Source: Candidatus Aenigmatarchaeota archaeon
Lineage (GTDB): Archaea; Aenigmatarchaeota; Aenigmatarchaeia; CG10238-14
Assembly (NCBI GenBank): GCA_018920365.1
Contig: JAHLMM010000002.1
Span: 1 to 62,283, forward strand
Direction: 5' to 3'
Length of the DNA stretch: 62,283 bases
A model generated the notes under the pieces. It was not told where the DNA came from and ran no database searches. It saw nothing but the letters and a program-made list of their open reading frames with translations. The stretch's first letter is position 1. Every line of letters begins with the position of its first letter. Shown piece after piece: positions 9,669 through 19,552 of this stretch. Made by a program: the position numbers and the translations under genes.

Positions 9669-12600
9669 TTTGGATTCTAGCTCTTTTTCCTTTTCCTTTA
9701 TCTGTTTTATCTCTTCTTCTAGCTCTTTTTCCTTTTCCTCAACTGTTTTTATCTCTTCTTCCAATTCTCTTATTTTCAAGTTTTCTTTTATTTCTTTCAA
9801 TTCGCTTTTTGCTGTACTCTTTCTTTTAGTTTTAACTTTGAAAACACCCCTCTTTTTAAGAGTATCAAAAACTGTATAGCCCAATGCAGAAACAAACAAA
9901 AATCCACTTGATGCTATAAGAGTTGTTGGCCAGTTAAAAGCAGCTTTAGGTTTTACAACATTCTCTTCTGTTATTTTTATATCATCTAATAATTTCTTAA
10001 CATCATTAAGCATTGAATAAGCTGATGAATAATCACCTTTATCAACATAAGCTCTCAATTGCTTGACATAGTTTTCAGCTAAATCTATTTTTGATTTTAC
10101 AGTCTCATTTGTTGAATTATAAAACTGTTTCAAATCTTGAATCCTTGTTTCAAAATCAGTTAGAGATTCGTTTATTATTTTTTTCAAATTTTCGCCTGGT
10201 ATAATCTTTAATGTGAATTGAAGTCTTTCTGTTTTATATTTGCTTTCTACATTTATTTGTCCTGTATAATCTTTAATATCTGCATTATCTGGAATCGTAA
10301 ATATTATTCTGTAAATATAATAATCGCCTGAAGATATTGTCTTTTCGGTCGGAGAAACAGTATACCAGCTTGTGTTTATTGATGATAAAGATAATTTAAT
10401 AGTTTGAATTTTTGAATAGCTGTTTGTTATTTTTATTTCCATTGATTTATTTTTTCCTTGCTCAACTGAAAATGTTGATGGATAAGAAACTGAAAAGTAG
10501 TTTATACTCTCTTCTTCCTGTTGTAATTGCTGCAATTCTTCAGCAACAGTTGTTGTTGTGACTTGCTGACTGCTCGATGTTGAAACTTTGAAGCTTATAT
10601 TAATAGCAGAAGGATCTAACCAACCAAATTGCGGAATTGCTCTTATACCTGACATACACGAACTAGCATTCTCGCTACCAGTTGTTATATCCCACATGAA
10701 TATACAAGATGAATAAGCTTCGGGTGTAAATGTAAAATTATAATCTGTTTTTGACGCTGTACATCCTATTTTATCTACAGTAACTATTTCATAACCAGAA
10801 CAGCTTTCATTGAATATAAGAGTATAAGCATTCTTTGCCTTCTCTCCATAATTAGTAACATTAACAGCAAATCTATAAGTCGTGCTTGCTGGTAAAGTTG
10901 ATGGTGTCGAATTTAACGCAATCATAACTAGAGCTGTGTTGTTTATAACAAGAGATGTGTTGTAAGATGTGCCTGAATATACTTTTCCATTTCTATTCCA
11001 TGTCAATCTTGCATAGGATTTATACAAACCACCTAATTTATTTGCAGGCACAGTAAAGTTGACTTCATAATCGCCGTTATAATACAATGGATTTGTACCG
11101 TTAGATATTGTAAGATTGCCTGATGATGGAACGCGATAGCTTACGTTAGCATGTTCAAGCCATAATTCAAAATTATTCAAACCTAATTCATTTCCAGCTT
11201 CTATTTCTGTACCATTTATGTAAAATGCTTTTAATCTCATTGTAACAATTTTATCACTGTTAGGATCTCTTACATAGACAGAGCCATCTTCTGTTTTTAT
11301 TTCACTTATATTCAAGTTAAGTTGATCAGTCAACTGAATTGACAATGTTATGTTGTAATTTTGATTTGGATGAGATTTTCCAAGACTGTCAAAATGTATC
11401 CATCCAACATAATTACCAACAGGTGCAGAGCTATTGAATGTTATGTTTACTGGAAAATTAATTGAAGAAAATGCTGGTATATAAGTGCTGGTGTTGTGGT
11501 AGATCGATATATAATTAGCCTGATTTGTAAGATTTGTTGATGTAACGCTTACATTCACAGGAATAGATCCTGTATTATTAAGCTGAAATATTATTTGAAT
11601 AAATGTGTCTTGGCCGTAATTGTGAGTTTTTGAATATTGACTTAAAGTAAAGCTGTTGTTTACAATTAAAACAGGTGTTGTTACATTAAAAGTTAAAGGA
11701 ACTCTAACAAAAGATCTTCTAGAATTATAAAAATCTATATATCCGCTGTAATTACCGTCAATAATATTTAGAGGAATCGTAAGATTGGCTTGAACTACAA
11801 CTTGTTCATTTTTATTTAGACTTGCTGTTGTCAAATTAGTGGTGATCATATTGTTGAAATATTGATATATTTTTACATTGTATGTTGTCAAAGGTGTATA
11901 ATTGATGACTTCTAACCTCCAAATACCAGGTTGAATATTGGTTGTAAAAACATATTCTTCTACAGAAACAGATGAATTCTTTGCAATGTTCTGTTTTTTA
12001 GATGAGGTAGACACAAGTTGATCGTCTCTGTATAACTTTAACAACAAACTGTTGTTAGATTCTACAGATGCTTTTAAAGAGTAAACTGCAGAAGAATTTG
12101 GAACAACAAATGTAAAGTTTGATGGTTTGCTGCTAGTGAACTCATCCAAATGATATATTGTTGGTGAATATGACAAAATATTTTCTTGATTTTGCCATAA
12201 ATTTGTTAATGTAACTGTTTTTAACTGACTTTGTGTTGCGTTCAAAACACCAAAATCAAGAATGTTTGAATAATTCAATCCATTAAACATAACACTTCCT
12301 TGATATGATGAGGACTGATTGCCTGATATTCTTATCTCCCAAAATTGGTTTTCAGGCAATCCTGTGTAAGTTAGCAACTCACTTGTATCGTTTATCGATT
12401 TTGTCTTTAACTGTCCATTAGAATCAAGCAAAAATACATCAACATCAACTGCGGATGTCAAATTAATGTTAACTGTACTTGCGTTTTCAATTAAACTTGT
12501 GTTAAAGTAATACGAGTGATACAGATTATCATATACACCATCAAAACTTGCTATATAATCATTTTGTAGTTGAGGGTTGTTAAAAGATGACAAAGGCAAA

Positions 12601-13046
12601 TCAACATAAACATTTAGAGAAACCTTTTCTGTATCATTTACACCAACAACATAATTGTTTGTATAATATCTACCAGGCTTGCAGTCTAAATTATGATTTT
12701 CATATAGCTTGACTGTTACATTATCACCAATAGACCCATAAATAGTGTTATTATAAGATGATTCATTTAGGTTGTAAACAACTAATCTGTGTCCTTGTTG
12801 CATTGACTGGCATTTTGTTTTCAAACTATTGTCTTGTGAATAGTATGCAGAAAGATAAGAAGTGTCATTCATTACATTAACTGTCAATCCATTTTGATTT
12901 ATGTACAAATAAATGTTTGAAGAGAAATTATTTGTCCAATTTAATCTTATAATTTCAGGTACTACTTGAAAATGATTATTTGGGCTTGAAAGTGCATAAA
13001 CTGTAGCTAACAAAAGTATCAATGACAACAAAATCAATACACGCAT
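9654..13046 (-). CDS. Giant secreted/anchored surface protein, C-terminal TM and charged cytoplasmic tail
   Basis: 1130 aa, N-terminal signal peptide, many NxS/T sequons, Ig-like beta repeats, C-terminal TM plus Lys/Glu coiled coil. Confidence 0.8.
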   Translation of the reverse strand: MRVLILLSLILLLATVYALSSPNNHFQVVPEIIRLNWTNNFSSNIYLYINQNGLTVNVMNDTSYLSAYYSQDNSLKTKCQSMQQGHRLVVYNLNESSYNNTIYGSIGDNVTVKLYENHNLDCKPGRYYTNNYVVGVNDTEKVSLNVYVDLPLSSFNNPQLQNDYIASFDGVYDNLYHSYYFNTSLIENASTVNINLTSAVDVDVFLLDSNGQLKTKSINDTSELLTYTGLPENQFWEIRISGNQSSSYQGSVMFNGLNYSNILDFGVLNATQSQLKTVTLTNLWQNQENILSYSPTIYHLDEFTSSKPSNFTFVVPNSSAVYSLKASVESNNSLLLKLYRDDQLVSTSSKKQNIAKNSSVSVEEYVFTTNIQPGIWRLEVINYTPLTTYNVKIYQYFNNMITTNLTTASLNKNEQVVVQANLTIPLNIIDGNYSGYIDFYNSRRSFVRVPLTFNVTTPVLIVNNSFTLSQYSKTHNYGQDTFIQIIFQLNNTGSIPVNVSVTSTNLTNQANYISIYHNTSTYIPAFSSINFPVNITFNSSAPVGNYVGWIHFDSLGKSHPNQNYNITLSIQLTDQLNLNISEIKTEDGSVYVRDPNSDKIVTMRLKAFYINGTEIEAGNELGLNNFELWLEHANVSYRVPSSGNLTISNGTNPLYYNGDYEVNFTVPANKLGGLYKSYARLTWNRNGKVYSGTSYNTSLVINNTALVMIALNSTPSTLPASTTYRFAVNVTNYGEKAKNAYTLIFNESCSGYEIVTVDKIGCTASKTDYNFTFTPEAYSSCIFMWDITTGSENASSCMSGIRAIPQFGWLDPSAINISFKVSTSSSQQVTTTTVAEELQQLQQEEESINYFSVSYPSTFSVEQGKNKSMEIKITNSYSKIQTIKLSLSSINTSWYTVSPTEKTISSGDYYIYRIIFTIPDNADIKDYTGQINVESKYKTERLQFTLKIIPGENLKKIINESLTDFETRIQDLKQFYNSTNETVKSKIDLAENYVKQLRAYVDKGDYSSAYSMLNDVKKLLDDIKITEENVVKPKAAFNWPTTLIASSGFLFVSALGYTVFDTLKKRGVFKVKTKRKSTAKSELKEIKENLKIRELEEEIKTVEEKEKELEEEIKQIKEKEKELESKSAQV

Positions 13047-13093
13047 AAATACCTACTAAATATATTACTCATCTTAATTAAATAATATTTTCT

Positions 13094-14266
13094 TTAATTT
13101 TTCTTCATAAATCCTTCTAATTTGTTAAATGCTTCTTCCATAACATCTATTGGTGGCAATATTATTGACCTGAAATGATTTTTTCCATATCTTTGGCCAA
13201 AACCAGAGCCGTAAGGAAAGATTATGCCAGTATTTCTCAAAACATCAAGACAAAATTCTTTGTCATTGTTCCATCTTCCTTTGATATCGACCTTTGGAAA
13301 TATGTAAAATGCCCCCTTAGGTTTTACAGCACTTAATCTGTTTATTTCATTAAATCTTTTGAATGCATATTCGCCTCTTTCTTTTAATTTTTTGTTTATT
13401 TCTTGTATGTGTGATCTCTCTGAAAAAGCCTTTGAGCATGCCTTCATTACAGGTGTGGATGCGCATAATCTATTTCTTGCCAAAGAATTGACAACTGCTT
13501 TCAAGTTATTGATTTTTCCTGTTGGATCTTGGAAATACATATAACCTAAACGCCAACCAGGAATTAAATATGATTTTGAAAATCCATTCAATATTATAGT
13601 TGGTACGTCTCTTGCTATGGACGCCATACCAGCATAAAAAGCATTGTCAAATATTAGCTCGTCATATATTTCATCTGAAATTATTGGTACTTTGAATTCT
13701 GCTGCTATGTCAACTATTTGCTTTAATAATGATTTGTGATAAACAGCACCAGTTGGGTTGTTTGGGTTTATGACAACAATAAACTTTGTGTTTTTTGTTA
13801 TAGCTTTTCTTAAACTATCCAAGTCAGGCTCCCATTCTTTTTCTTCATCTAATTTGTATGTATTTATACTGCCACCAAAAAACTTTATTATTCCTATATA
13901 CGGAGCATATGAAGGTTCTGGTAGCAGCACTTCATCCTTTTTTGATGAAATAGAAGAAGCAAACAAGAAAAACAGACCTTCGCTTATCCCTTGTGTGACC
14001 AAAACATCTTCTTTTGCTATATGAGCATCATTTTTTTCCCTCTCCCTCTTAATTATAGCATCTATTAATTCGCTGTCGCCTTCAGAATCAGAATAGTGTC
14101 CTGCTTTTTGTTTTACTGCATCTATTAAAGCATTTTTCAGAAATTCTGGAGTATCGAAATCAAACTTGTTAGGATCGCCTATGTTAAATGGGTAAATTTT
14201 CTTGTCTTTTATCTTTCTAGCCTCAATTACCATATCTCTTATTGGATTTTCAATTGGTTTTCTCAT
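13094..14266 (-). CDS. Class I/II PLP aminotransferase (alanine/aspartate aminotransferase-like)
   Basis: VVINPNNPTGAVY, SDEIYDELIF, NGFSKSYLIPGWRLGY (PLP lysine). Confidence 0.9.
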   Translation of the reverse strand: MRKPIENPIRDMVIEARKIKDKKIYPFNIGDPNKFDFDTPEFLKNALIDAVKQKAGHYSDSEGDSELIDAIIKREREKNDAHIAKEDVLVTQGISEGLFFLFASSISSKKDEVLLPEPSYAPYIGIIKFFGGSINTYKLDEEKEWEPDLDSLRKAITKNTKFIVVINPNNPTGAVYHKSLLKQIVDIAAEFKVPIISDEIYDELIFDNAFYAGMASIARDVPTIILNGFSKSYLIPGWRLGYMYFQDPTGKINNLKAVVNSLARNRLCASTPVMKACSKAFSERSHIQEINKKLKERGEYAFKRFNEINRLSAVKPKGAFYIFPKVDIKGRWNNDKEFCLDVLRNTGIIFPYGSGFGQRYGKNHFRSIILPPIDVMEEAFNKLEGFMKKN

Positions 14267-14313
14267 TAAATCACAAAATTAATTGATTTATTAAAAAATT
14301 AAAATATTGAGAG

Positions 14314-14325
14314 TATAAATAAATA
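14314..14325 (+). promoter_or_regulatory. TATA box-like element upstream of sRNA candidate
   Basis: TATAAATAAATA about 20-25 nt upstream of the candidate C/D RNA 5' end. Confidence 0.4.
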
Positions 14326-14336
14326 TGAGCTTTAAA

Positions 14337-14394
14337 CCCGATGAAGACTGACAGGCGGACTGAAATAATGAAGATTCCTTTAAGTTCAGAGGGG
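14337..14394 (+). ncRNA. Candidate C/D box sRNA guiding 16S rRNA 2'-O-methylation
   Basis: CCGATGA (C-like) - guide - CTGA (D', 14360-14363) - AA - TAATGA (C'-like, 14366-14371) - guide - CAGA (D-like, 14387-14390); ATTCCTTTAAGTT (14374-14386) is the exact reverse complement of conserved 16S AACUUAAAGGAAU. Confidence 0.6.
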
Positions 14395-14401
14395 AGGTGA
14401 C

Positions 14402-15748
14402 TCATCTGCATGTTTCAATATATTCAAAATGCATTGGATCAAAACTGCACCAATATCTTCCGCCCCATCTAAATCCTGATGATTCAAATGCTTCAACTAC
14501 TTCTGGTGGAATATCTATAATACATGAAGGATTATTGCATGGATCAGGATCATTAACATTTCCCCAATTTGTATTTACATTCAGATCAATAGCCAACCCA
14601 AAAGAATGAGGACTTAAAACCGTTGGGTTGTTAACATTATACCTAAAATTATAACTACCGCCATTTACAAAAGTATATGTTCCACTTGGGAAATAATATG
14701 TCCTGCCACTGTGTGGATATTTGTTTAATTTAGATTCCACTTCTGCAAATTTTGAAACTAGTCTTTTGTTTACTGTTATTTTCATGCCGACAAAATCTAT
14801 TGTCTGAAGCTGGCTTTCTATTTCACTTTTCAAATCATTCCATGTTTGAGTATCATAAACATTTAGATAATTTGACGATGGGTTGTGAATGCTTTCGTAC
14901 ATGCAAATTGTGCTGTCGCATGAATCTATATCTGCTGGATTTGTATTTGAATTTTTTACATTATTTGGGCAAGGTGGATATGGTACACCATTTTTTTCTC
15001 TGTTTATCATGCAAGGATTATATGGGCATGTCATATCTCCGCCTTTTTTACATGAATTTAATGTTATTTGACTTTGCTGTTTGCAAAAGTTATCATTATT
15101 ATCAATTAATCCATTACAATCATTGTCAATTCCGTCAGAACATGAAAATTCAACAGTAGACTTGCAGTATTTGCACCAATCGCTGTTTGAAGGGTTTGAA
15201 GTAGTTGGCGGTTGACACAAACTACAATCGATTTGAGTTTCACAGATACATTCATTGCATAAAGTATTACCTGTGCAAGTACCAAAGTTATTTGCTTGAC
15301 AGACAGTTGCATCACCGTCACAAAATTCTGTCCCCTCTACTATATTATTACCACAATATCCTTCGTTAATAACAGATATTTCTTGCTTGCTATAGTCATA
15401 TCTTAATTTTATTTTGTAAAAGGTGTTTTCATTCAAATCAAAATTCAAATAAGATTTTACGTTGAAATTTTTTGAAATACTTTCAATATCTTTGTTTGTT
15501 ATTTTCTCTCTAGAATTAACTGTTATTGAATAACAATCAACAGAATTTGGTTCTTTGCCGTAATCATGTTTTGACCAACAATTAGATGCGCACAATGTAA
15601 GATAGTCTTTTATATCTGTTTTACTACCAGTTATATTTTCAAAGCATTTTGCTGTTGATGATGATTTGGAAAGAAATATAAAGAGAAGCAGTGCTGCTAT
15701 TGGTATTACAACTAAAACAATAGTTGATATCAACTTTCCTGCTTCCAA
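14402..15748 (-). CDS. Secreted M15-family (VanY/CwlK-like) peptidase with Cys-rich N-terminal region
   Basis: SPHSFGLAIDLN (SxHxxGxAxD), GFRWGGRYW, DPMHFEY; N-terminal TM; DGIDNDCNGLID metal-binding-like motif. Confidence 0.85.
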   Translation of the reverse strand: MEAGKLISTIVLVVIPIAALLLFIFLSKSSSTAKCFENITGSKTDIKDYLTLCASNCWSKHDYGKEPNSVDCYSITVNSREKITNKDIESISKNFNVKSYLNFDLNENTFYKIKLRYDYSKQEISVINEGYCGNNIVEGTEFCDGDATVCQANNFGTCTGNTLCNECICETQIDCSLCQPPTTSNPSNSDWCKYCKSTVEFSCSDGIDNDCNGLIDNNDNFCKQQSQITLNSCKKGGDMTCPYNPCMINREKNGVPYPPCPNNVKNSNTNPADIDSCDSTICMYESIHNPSSNYLNVYDTQTWNDLKSEIESQLQTIDFVGMKITVNKRLVSKFAEVESKLNKYPHSGRTYYFPSGTYTFVNGGSYNFRYNVNNPTVLSPHSFGLAIDLNVNTNWGNVNDPDPCNNPSCIIDIPPEVVEAFESSGFRWGGRYWCSFDPMHFEYIETCR

Positions 15749-15789
15749 AAGAACACCTTTAAAATAATTTGATTAAGATAAAATAAAAA

Positions 15790-16146
15790 TTATCTTTTTG
15801 AAACAGCTTCAAATGGTAATAGAACATTTCCATATTGAGTATCTTTCAAAAGATGTCTTTCTATGTCTTTTATATCATTAGAATAATAAACTATGTAAAA
15901 TTGTCTATTTCCATATTGATCAATATAATCTACTATCAAAACAAAATGTTCTCCTTTTTTAGATGAAACTTTATAAACACCTATCTGTCCTTCGCCTGGA
16001 ATTATTCTACCAACCAGCCATGGTTTATAAGTTATAGTTTCTTCAACTTTATATTTACGATGTTTATATTTAAACTCTTCTATCTCCACACCATCTGGCT
16101 TTGGTACATATTTGACTCCGAATAGCTGCTCTTTCATAAAAACCAC
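15790..16146 (-). CDS. Hypothetical protein
   Basis: 118 aa ORF with no overlapping alternative. Confidence 0.6.
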   Translation of the reverse strand: MVFMKEQLFGVKYVPKPDGVEIEEFKYKHRKYKVEETITYKPWLVGRIIPGEGQIGVYKVSSKKGEHFVLIVDYIDQYGNRQFYIVYYSNDIKDIERHLLKDTQYGNVLLPFEAVSKR

Positions 16147-16211
16147 ATTATATTAAAAGTTTAAATAATATACCATAAAAATTAAATATTTATAACGCTG
16201 TTATATATTGG

Positions 16212-16991
16212 ATGTCTAAGTTAGAAATAAAAGACTTGTATGTTTCGGTTGAAGGTAAAGAAATACTCAAAGGTGTCAACCTAAAAATTGAGCAAGGCCA
16301 AATTCATGCAATAATGGGACCTAATGGTGCTGGTAAAAGCACATTAAGCTATGCGATAATGGGTCATCCAAGATATAAAATAACAAAAGGCAAAATCATT
16401 TTGGATGGTGAAGATATAACTGATTTACCTGCAGATGAAAAAGCAAAAAAAGGTTTGTTTTTAGCATTTCAATATCCTGTTGCTATTCCTGGTTTAACAT
16501 TATCAAATTTCTTGAGACATGCATATAACTCTGTTAAAGGAAAGGACGTTACAAACAAGGGTGAGGAGCTTTTATCTACACTACAATTTCAGAAAATATT
16601 GAAGCAAAAAATGAAATTACTCAAAATGAAAGAAGAATTTGCTAACAGATATTTGAATGATGGATTTTCAGGAGGTGAAAAGAAAAAAGCTGAGATATTG
16701 CAGTTAGCTGTTTTAGAGCCAAAATTCGCATTTCTAGATGAAACTGATTCAGGATTAGATGTAGATGCTTTGAAAGTAGTTTCGAATGGTGTGAACAAGC
16801 TTGTCGGCCCACATCTAGGCGTTGTCGTGATCACACACTATCAAAGAATGTTAAAGTACATAAAGCCTGATTATGTTCATATAATGTTTAATGGTAAGAT
16901 AATAAAAACAGGCGATTACAAGCTCGCTGAAGAATTAGAAGAAAGGGGATATGAAGAAATTATAAAATATGCAGAAAATATTCACAATTGA
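16212..16991 (+). CDS. sufC: Fe-S cluster assembly ATPase SufC
   Basis: MGPNGAGKSTLSYAIMGHPRYKIT, FLAFQYPVAIPGLTLSNFLR, FSGGEKKKAEILQLAVLEPKFAFLDETDSGLDVDAL. Confidence 0.93.
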   Translation: MSKLEIKDLYVSVEGKEILKGVNLKIEQGQIHAIMGPNGAGKSTLSYAIMGHPRYKITKGKIILDGEDITDLPADEKAKKGLFLAFQYPVAIPGLTLSNFLRHAYNSVKGKDVTNKGEELLSTLQFQKILKQKMKLLKMKEEFANRYLNDGFSGGEKKKAEILQLAVLEPKFAFLDETDSGLDVDALKVVSNGVNKLVGPHLGVVVITHYQRMLKYIKPDYVHIMFNGKIIKTGDYKLAEELEERGYEEIIKYAENIHN

Positions 16992-17044
16992 ATTTTTAAC
17001 GCATATTTCTATTTAATAGCAAAATGATATAATATTATAACATT

Positions 17045-17809
17045 ATGGATGGGCGCAGTGACCACATAGACTCGTTAATAAAAGAAATGCAAGTAAGATG
17101 TTACCCTAAAAGAATGATAAAAAAATATTCTTTAATCATAAAAAATTACTTGCAACTTAAACAATCGCCAAGCGAATTTATTTCAAAAAATTCTAATTCA
17201 TACTCAACATTAAAGACAAATTTTTTGGCATTAAAATTCTTTTTTGATCATGTATTGAAAGAAGATCTTGAAATAAATCTAAAAAACATCAAACTTAAAA
17301 TACCTGAGTATCTTTCTAAAAATGACATATCTAAAATGTTTGTTATAGTAAAAAACCCTATTCATTATGCTGTTTTATGTTTTTTATATTTTGCTGGTTT
17401 GAAACTCAATGAAGTAAGATTTCTGAAATGGGATGATATTGATTTTGAGAATGATTTGATAAGGATAAATAAAAAATATGGTTTTAGATTTGTGTTTCTT
17501 CATCCTAGAATAAAAAATGCATTGGAAAAAATAGAAAGAAAAAGCGATTATATATTGATTTCAGAAAAAGGTGACATATTTGATGAAAGGACGATACAGC
17601 AAATAGTAAACAATGCAGCAAGAAAAGCTAGAATACCAAAGAGAGTTACACCACATATGTTGAGGCATAGTTTTGCTACACATTTATTAGAGGCTGGTGC
17701 TGACATAAGATATATCCAACATTTGCTTGGACATAAAGATATAAGAACAACCCAAATATACATGCACGTAGCAAACATTGACATAAAAAGGCTTGCAAAT
17801 CTTCTCTAG
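17045..17809 (+). CDS. xerA: Tyrosine recombinase/integrase (XerA/XerC/D-like)
   Basis: HMLRHSFATHLLEAGADIRYIQHLLGHKDIRTTQIYMHV (HxLRH...GH...Y). Confidence 0.88.
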   Translation: MDGRSDHIDSLIKEMQVRCYPKRMIKKYSLIIKNYLQLKQSPSEFISKNSNSYSTLKTNFLALKFFFDHVLKEDLEINLKNIKLKIPEYLSKNDISKMFVIVKNPIHYAVLCFLYFAGLKLNEVRFLKWDDIDFENDLIRINKKYGFRFVFLHPRIKNALEKIERKSDYILISEKGDIFDERTIQQIVNNAARKARIPKRVTPHMLRHSFATHLLEAGADIRYIQHLLGHKDIRTTQIYMHVANIDIKRLANLL

Positions 17810-17819
17810 TGTATTTTTT

Positions 17820-18320
17820 ATGAAAAGGATAAAAATTAATTTAGGTTGTGGGAAAATAAAATACAAAGATTTTATAAATATTGATAGAAACAAATCAGTA
17901 AAGCCTGACATAATTGCTGATCTAAATCATTTACCTATCAAAAGTAACAAAATAGACTATATTTATTCTGAACAAGTATTAGAACATATTCAAAATTTGG
18001 AAGATTTAATGAAGGAATTTTACAGAATATTGAAGCCTAATGGCATAATGAAACATATTGTTCCCCATTTCACATCTATATCAGCACATATAGGCAATCA
18101 CATTCACACATTTTCAAGTCGGGGTTTTATATTTTGCGACTATAAAGATAATTCAAATTTTCAGACTAACATAAAATACAAAATAAAGTCAAGAATAGTT
18201 TTCAACAAATGGTTAAGACCATTCGAGTTTTTAGCAAACCTTCATCCTTTTATATGGGAACAATACATAAGATTTCCTAATGCAGAATCAATAATATTTG
18301 AATTTGAAAAAACCATTTAA
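17820..18320 (+). CDS. Class I SAM-dependent methyltransferase
   Basis: INLGCGKIKYKDFINIDRN, ADLNHLPIKSNKIDYIYSEQVLEHI; start set at ATG 17820. Confidence 0.75.
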   Translation: MKRIKINLGCGKIKYKDFINIDRNKSVKPDIIADLNHLPIKSNKIDYIYSEQVLEHIQNLEDLMKEFYRILKPNGIMKHIVPHFTSISAHIGNHIHTFSSRGFIFCDYKDNSNFQTNIKYKIKSRIVFNKWLRPFEFLANLHPFIWEQYIRFPNAESIIFEFEKTI

Positions 18321-18343
18321 AAGTAATTTACAAGATTATAATT

Positions 18344-19552
18344 ATGAAAATATCTGTTTTTTCTGATTTACATTTTGGGGTTAATGCTAACACCAAGTTA
18401 GAAAATGATTGTTTTGAAAATGCTGAAGAAGCAATTGATAAGAGTCTTGATAGCGATATAATAATCATATGTGGCGATATTTTTGATAGTCGCTATCCAA
18501 GACCAGATACAATCGCTAAAGCTACTAAGATATTGTCAAAACCTTTGTTCAAGCATTCAGAAATAAAAATTGTGTCAACTATTGGGAAAAAAATTGAAAA
18601 AATTCATGAAAGAATATTAAACGGTATACCTATAATAGCTATACATGGTACACACGATAGACTAACAAAGGATCAAATAAACGCAGTCCAGCTATTAGAT
18701 ACTGCTGGCATATTGTTTCATCTTCATTTAAATGGTATTGTTCTGGAAAAAGATGGCGTCAAAATAGCAATACAAGGGATGTCGGGTGTACCAGAAAGAT
18801 ACGCCGGACAAATACTTGAAGAATGGTCACCCAAACCTATTGAAGGTTGCTATAATATCTTGCTTCTGCATCAAAGTATAGATCCATTCATTTACTCTCC
18901 GCAAGAACCACCAACTATAAGTATTGACTCTTTACCTGAAGGATTTGATTTAATAATAAATGGACATATACATAAATCGACTTTGGAAATATTTCAAACA
19001 AAAAAAATTCTTCTCCCAGGAAGTATTATAGTAACGCAATTTAAGAAAGAGGAACAAGATGCTAAAGGAATATGGAAAATAGAGATACCCAAAGAAAAAA
19101 TTTATTTTGAAAAACTGTTAAATACAAGGAAATTTTTTTACGAGGAAATACATATAGACAAAAACAAGTCAATAAAAAGTCAGATAAAGGAAATATTGCA
19201 AAAATTTGTTGATGATCAAAAACCACCTGTTGTAAGACTCAAGATATACGGTTCTAGTTTATCAACGTTGGATAAGGAAATTAAATCAATAGAAGATGAA
19301 TATAAAGACAAGATTATACTAAAATATTCAAAACATGAAAGCAACGAGCAAGTAAAAAGAAAAACTGATTATTTGAGAAAGGCTAGAGAAGGTTCTCTGT
19401 CTATTGACGAAATGGGAATAAAAATACTTGTTGACAATTTAAACGATCTTAATTTTGATAACAAAATAGATTCTGCAAAACTTTTTGAAGAATTGTCATC
19501 TGGAAATATTGAAGAAGCTGAAATTTTGCTAAAAGGTGAAAATAGTGATTAA
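18344..19552 (+). CDS. mre11: DNA double-strand break repair nuclease Mre11
   Basis: SDLHFGV, GDIFDSRYPRP, GTHDR, NGHIHKS phosphoesterase motifs; directly precedes Rad50. Confidence 0.9.
   Translation: MKISVFSDLHFGVNANTKLENDCFENAEEAIDKSLDSDIIIICGDIFDSRYPRPDTIAKATKILSKPLFKHSEIKIVSTIGKKIEKIHERILNGIPIIAIHGTHDRLTKDQINAVQLLDTAGILFHLHLNGIVLEKDGVKIAIQGMSGVPERYAGQILEEWSPKPIEGCYNILLLHQSIDPFIYSPQEPPTISIDSLPEGFDLIINGHIHKSTLEIFQTKKILLPGSIIVTQFKKEEQDAKGIWKIEIPKEKIYFEKLLNTRKFFYEEIHIDKNKSIKSQIKEILQKFVDDQKPPVVRLKIYGSSLSTLDKEIKSIEDEYKDKIILKYSKHESNEQVKRKTDYLRKAREGSLSIDEMGIKILVDNLNDLNFDNKIDSAKLFEELSSGNIEEAEILLKGENSD

Noticed and set aside
16992-17044. Possible dif site next to the tyrosine recombinase (gatataatattataac)
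   Set aside because: AT-rich near-palindrome expected by chance at this composition and without recognisable dif arms.
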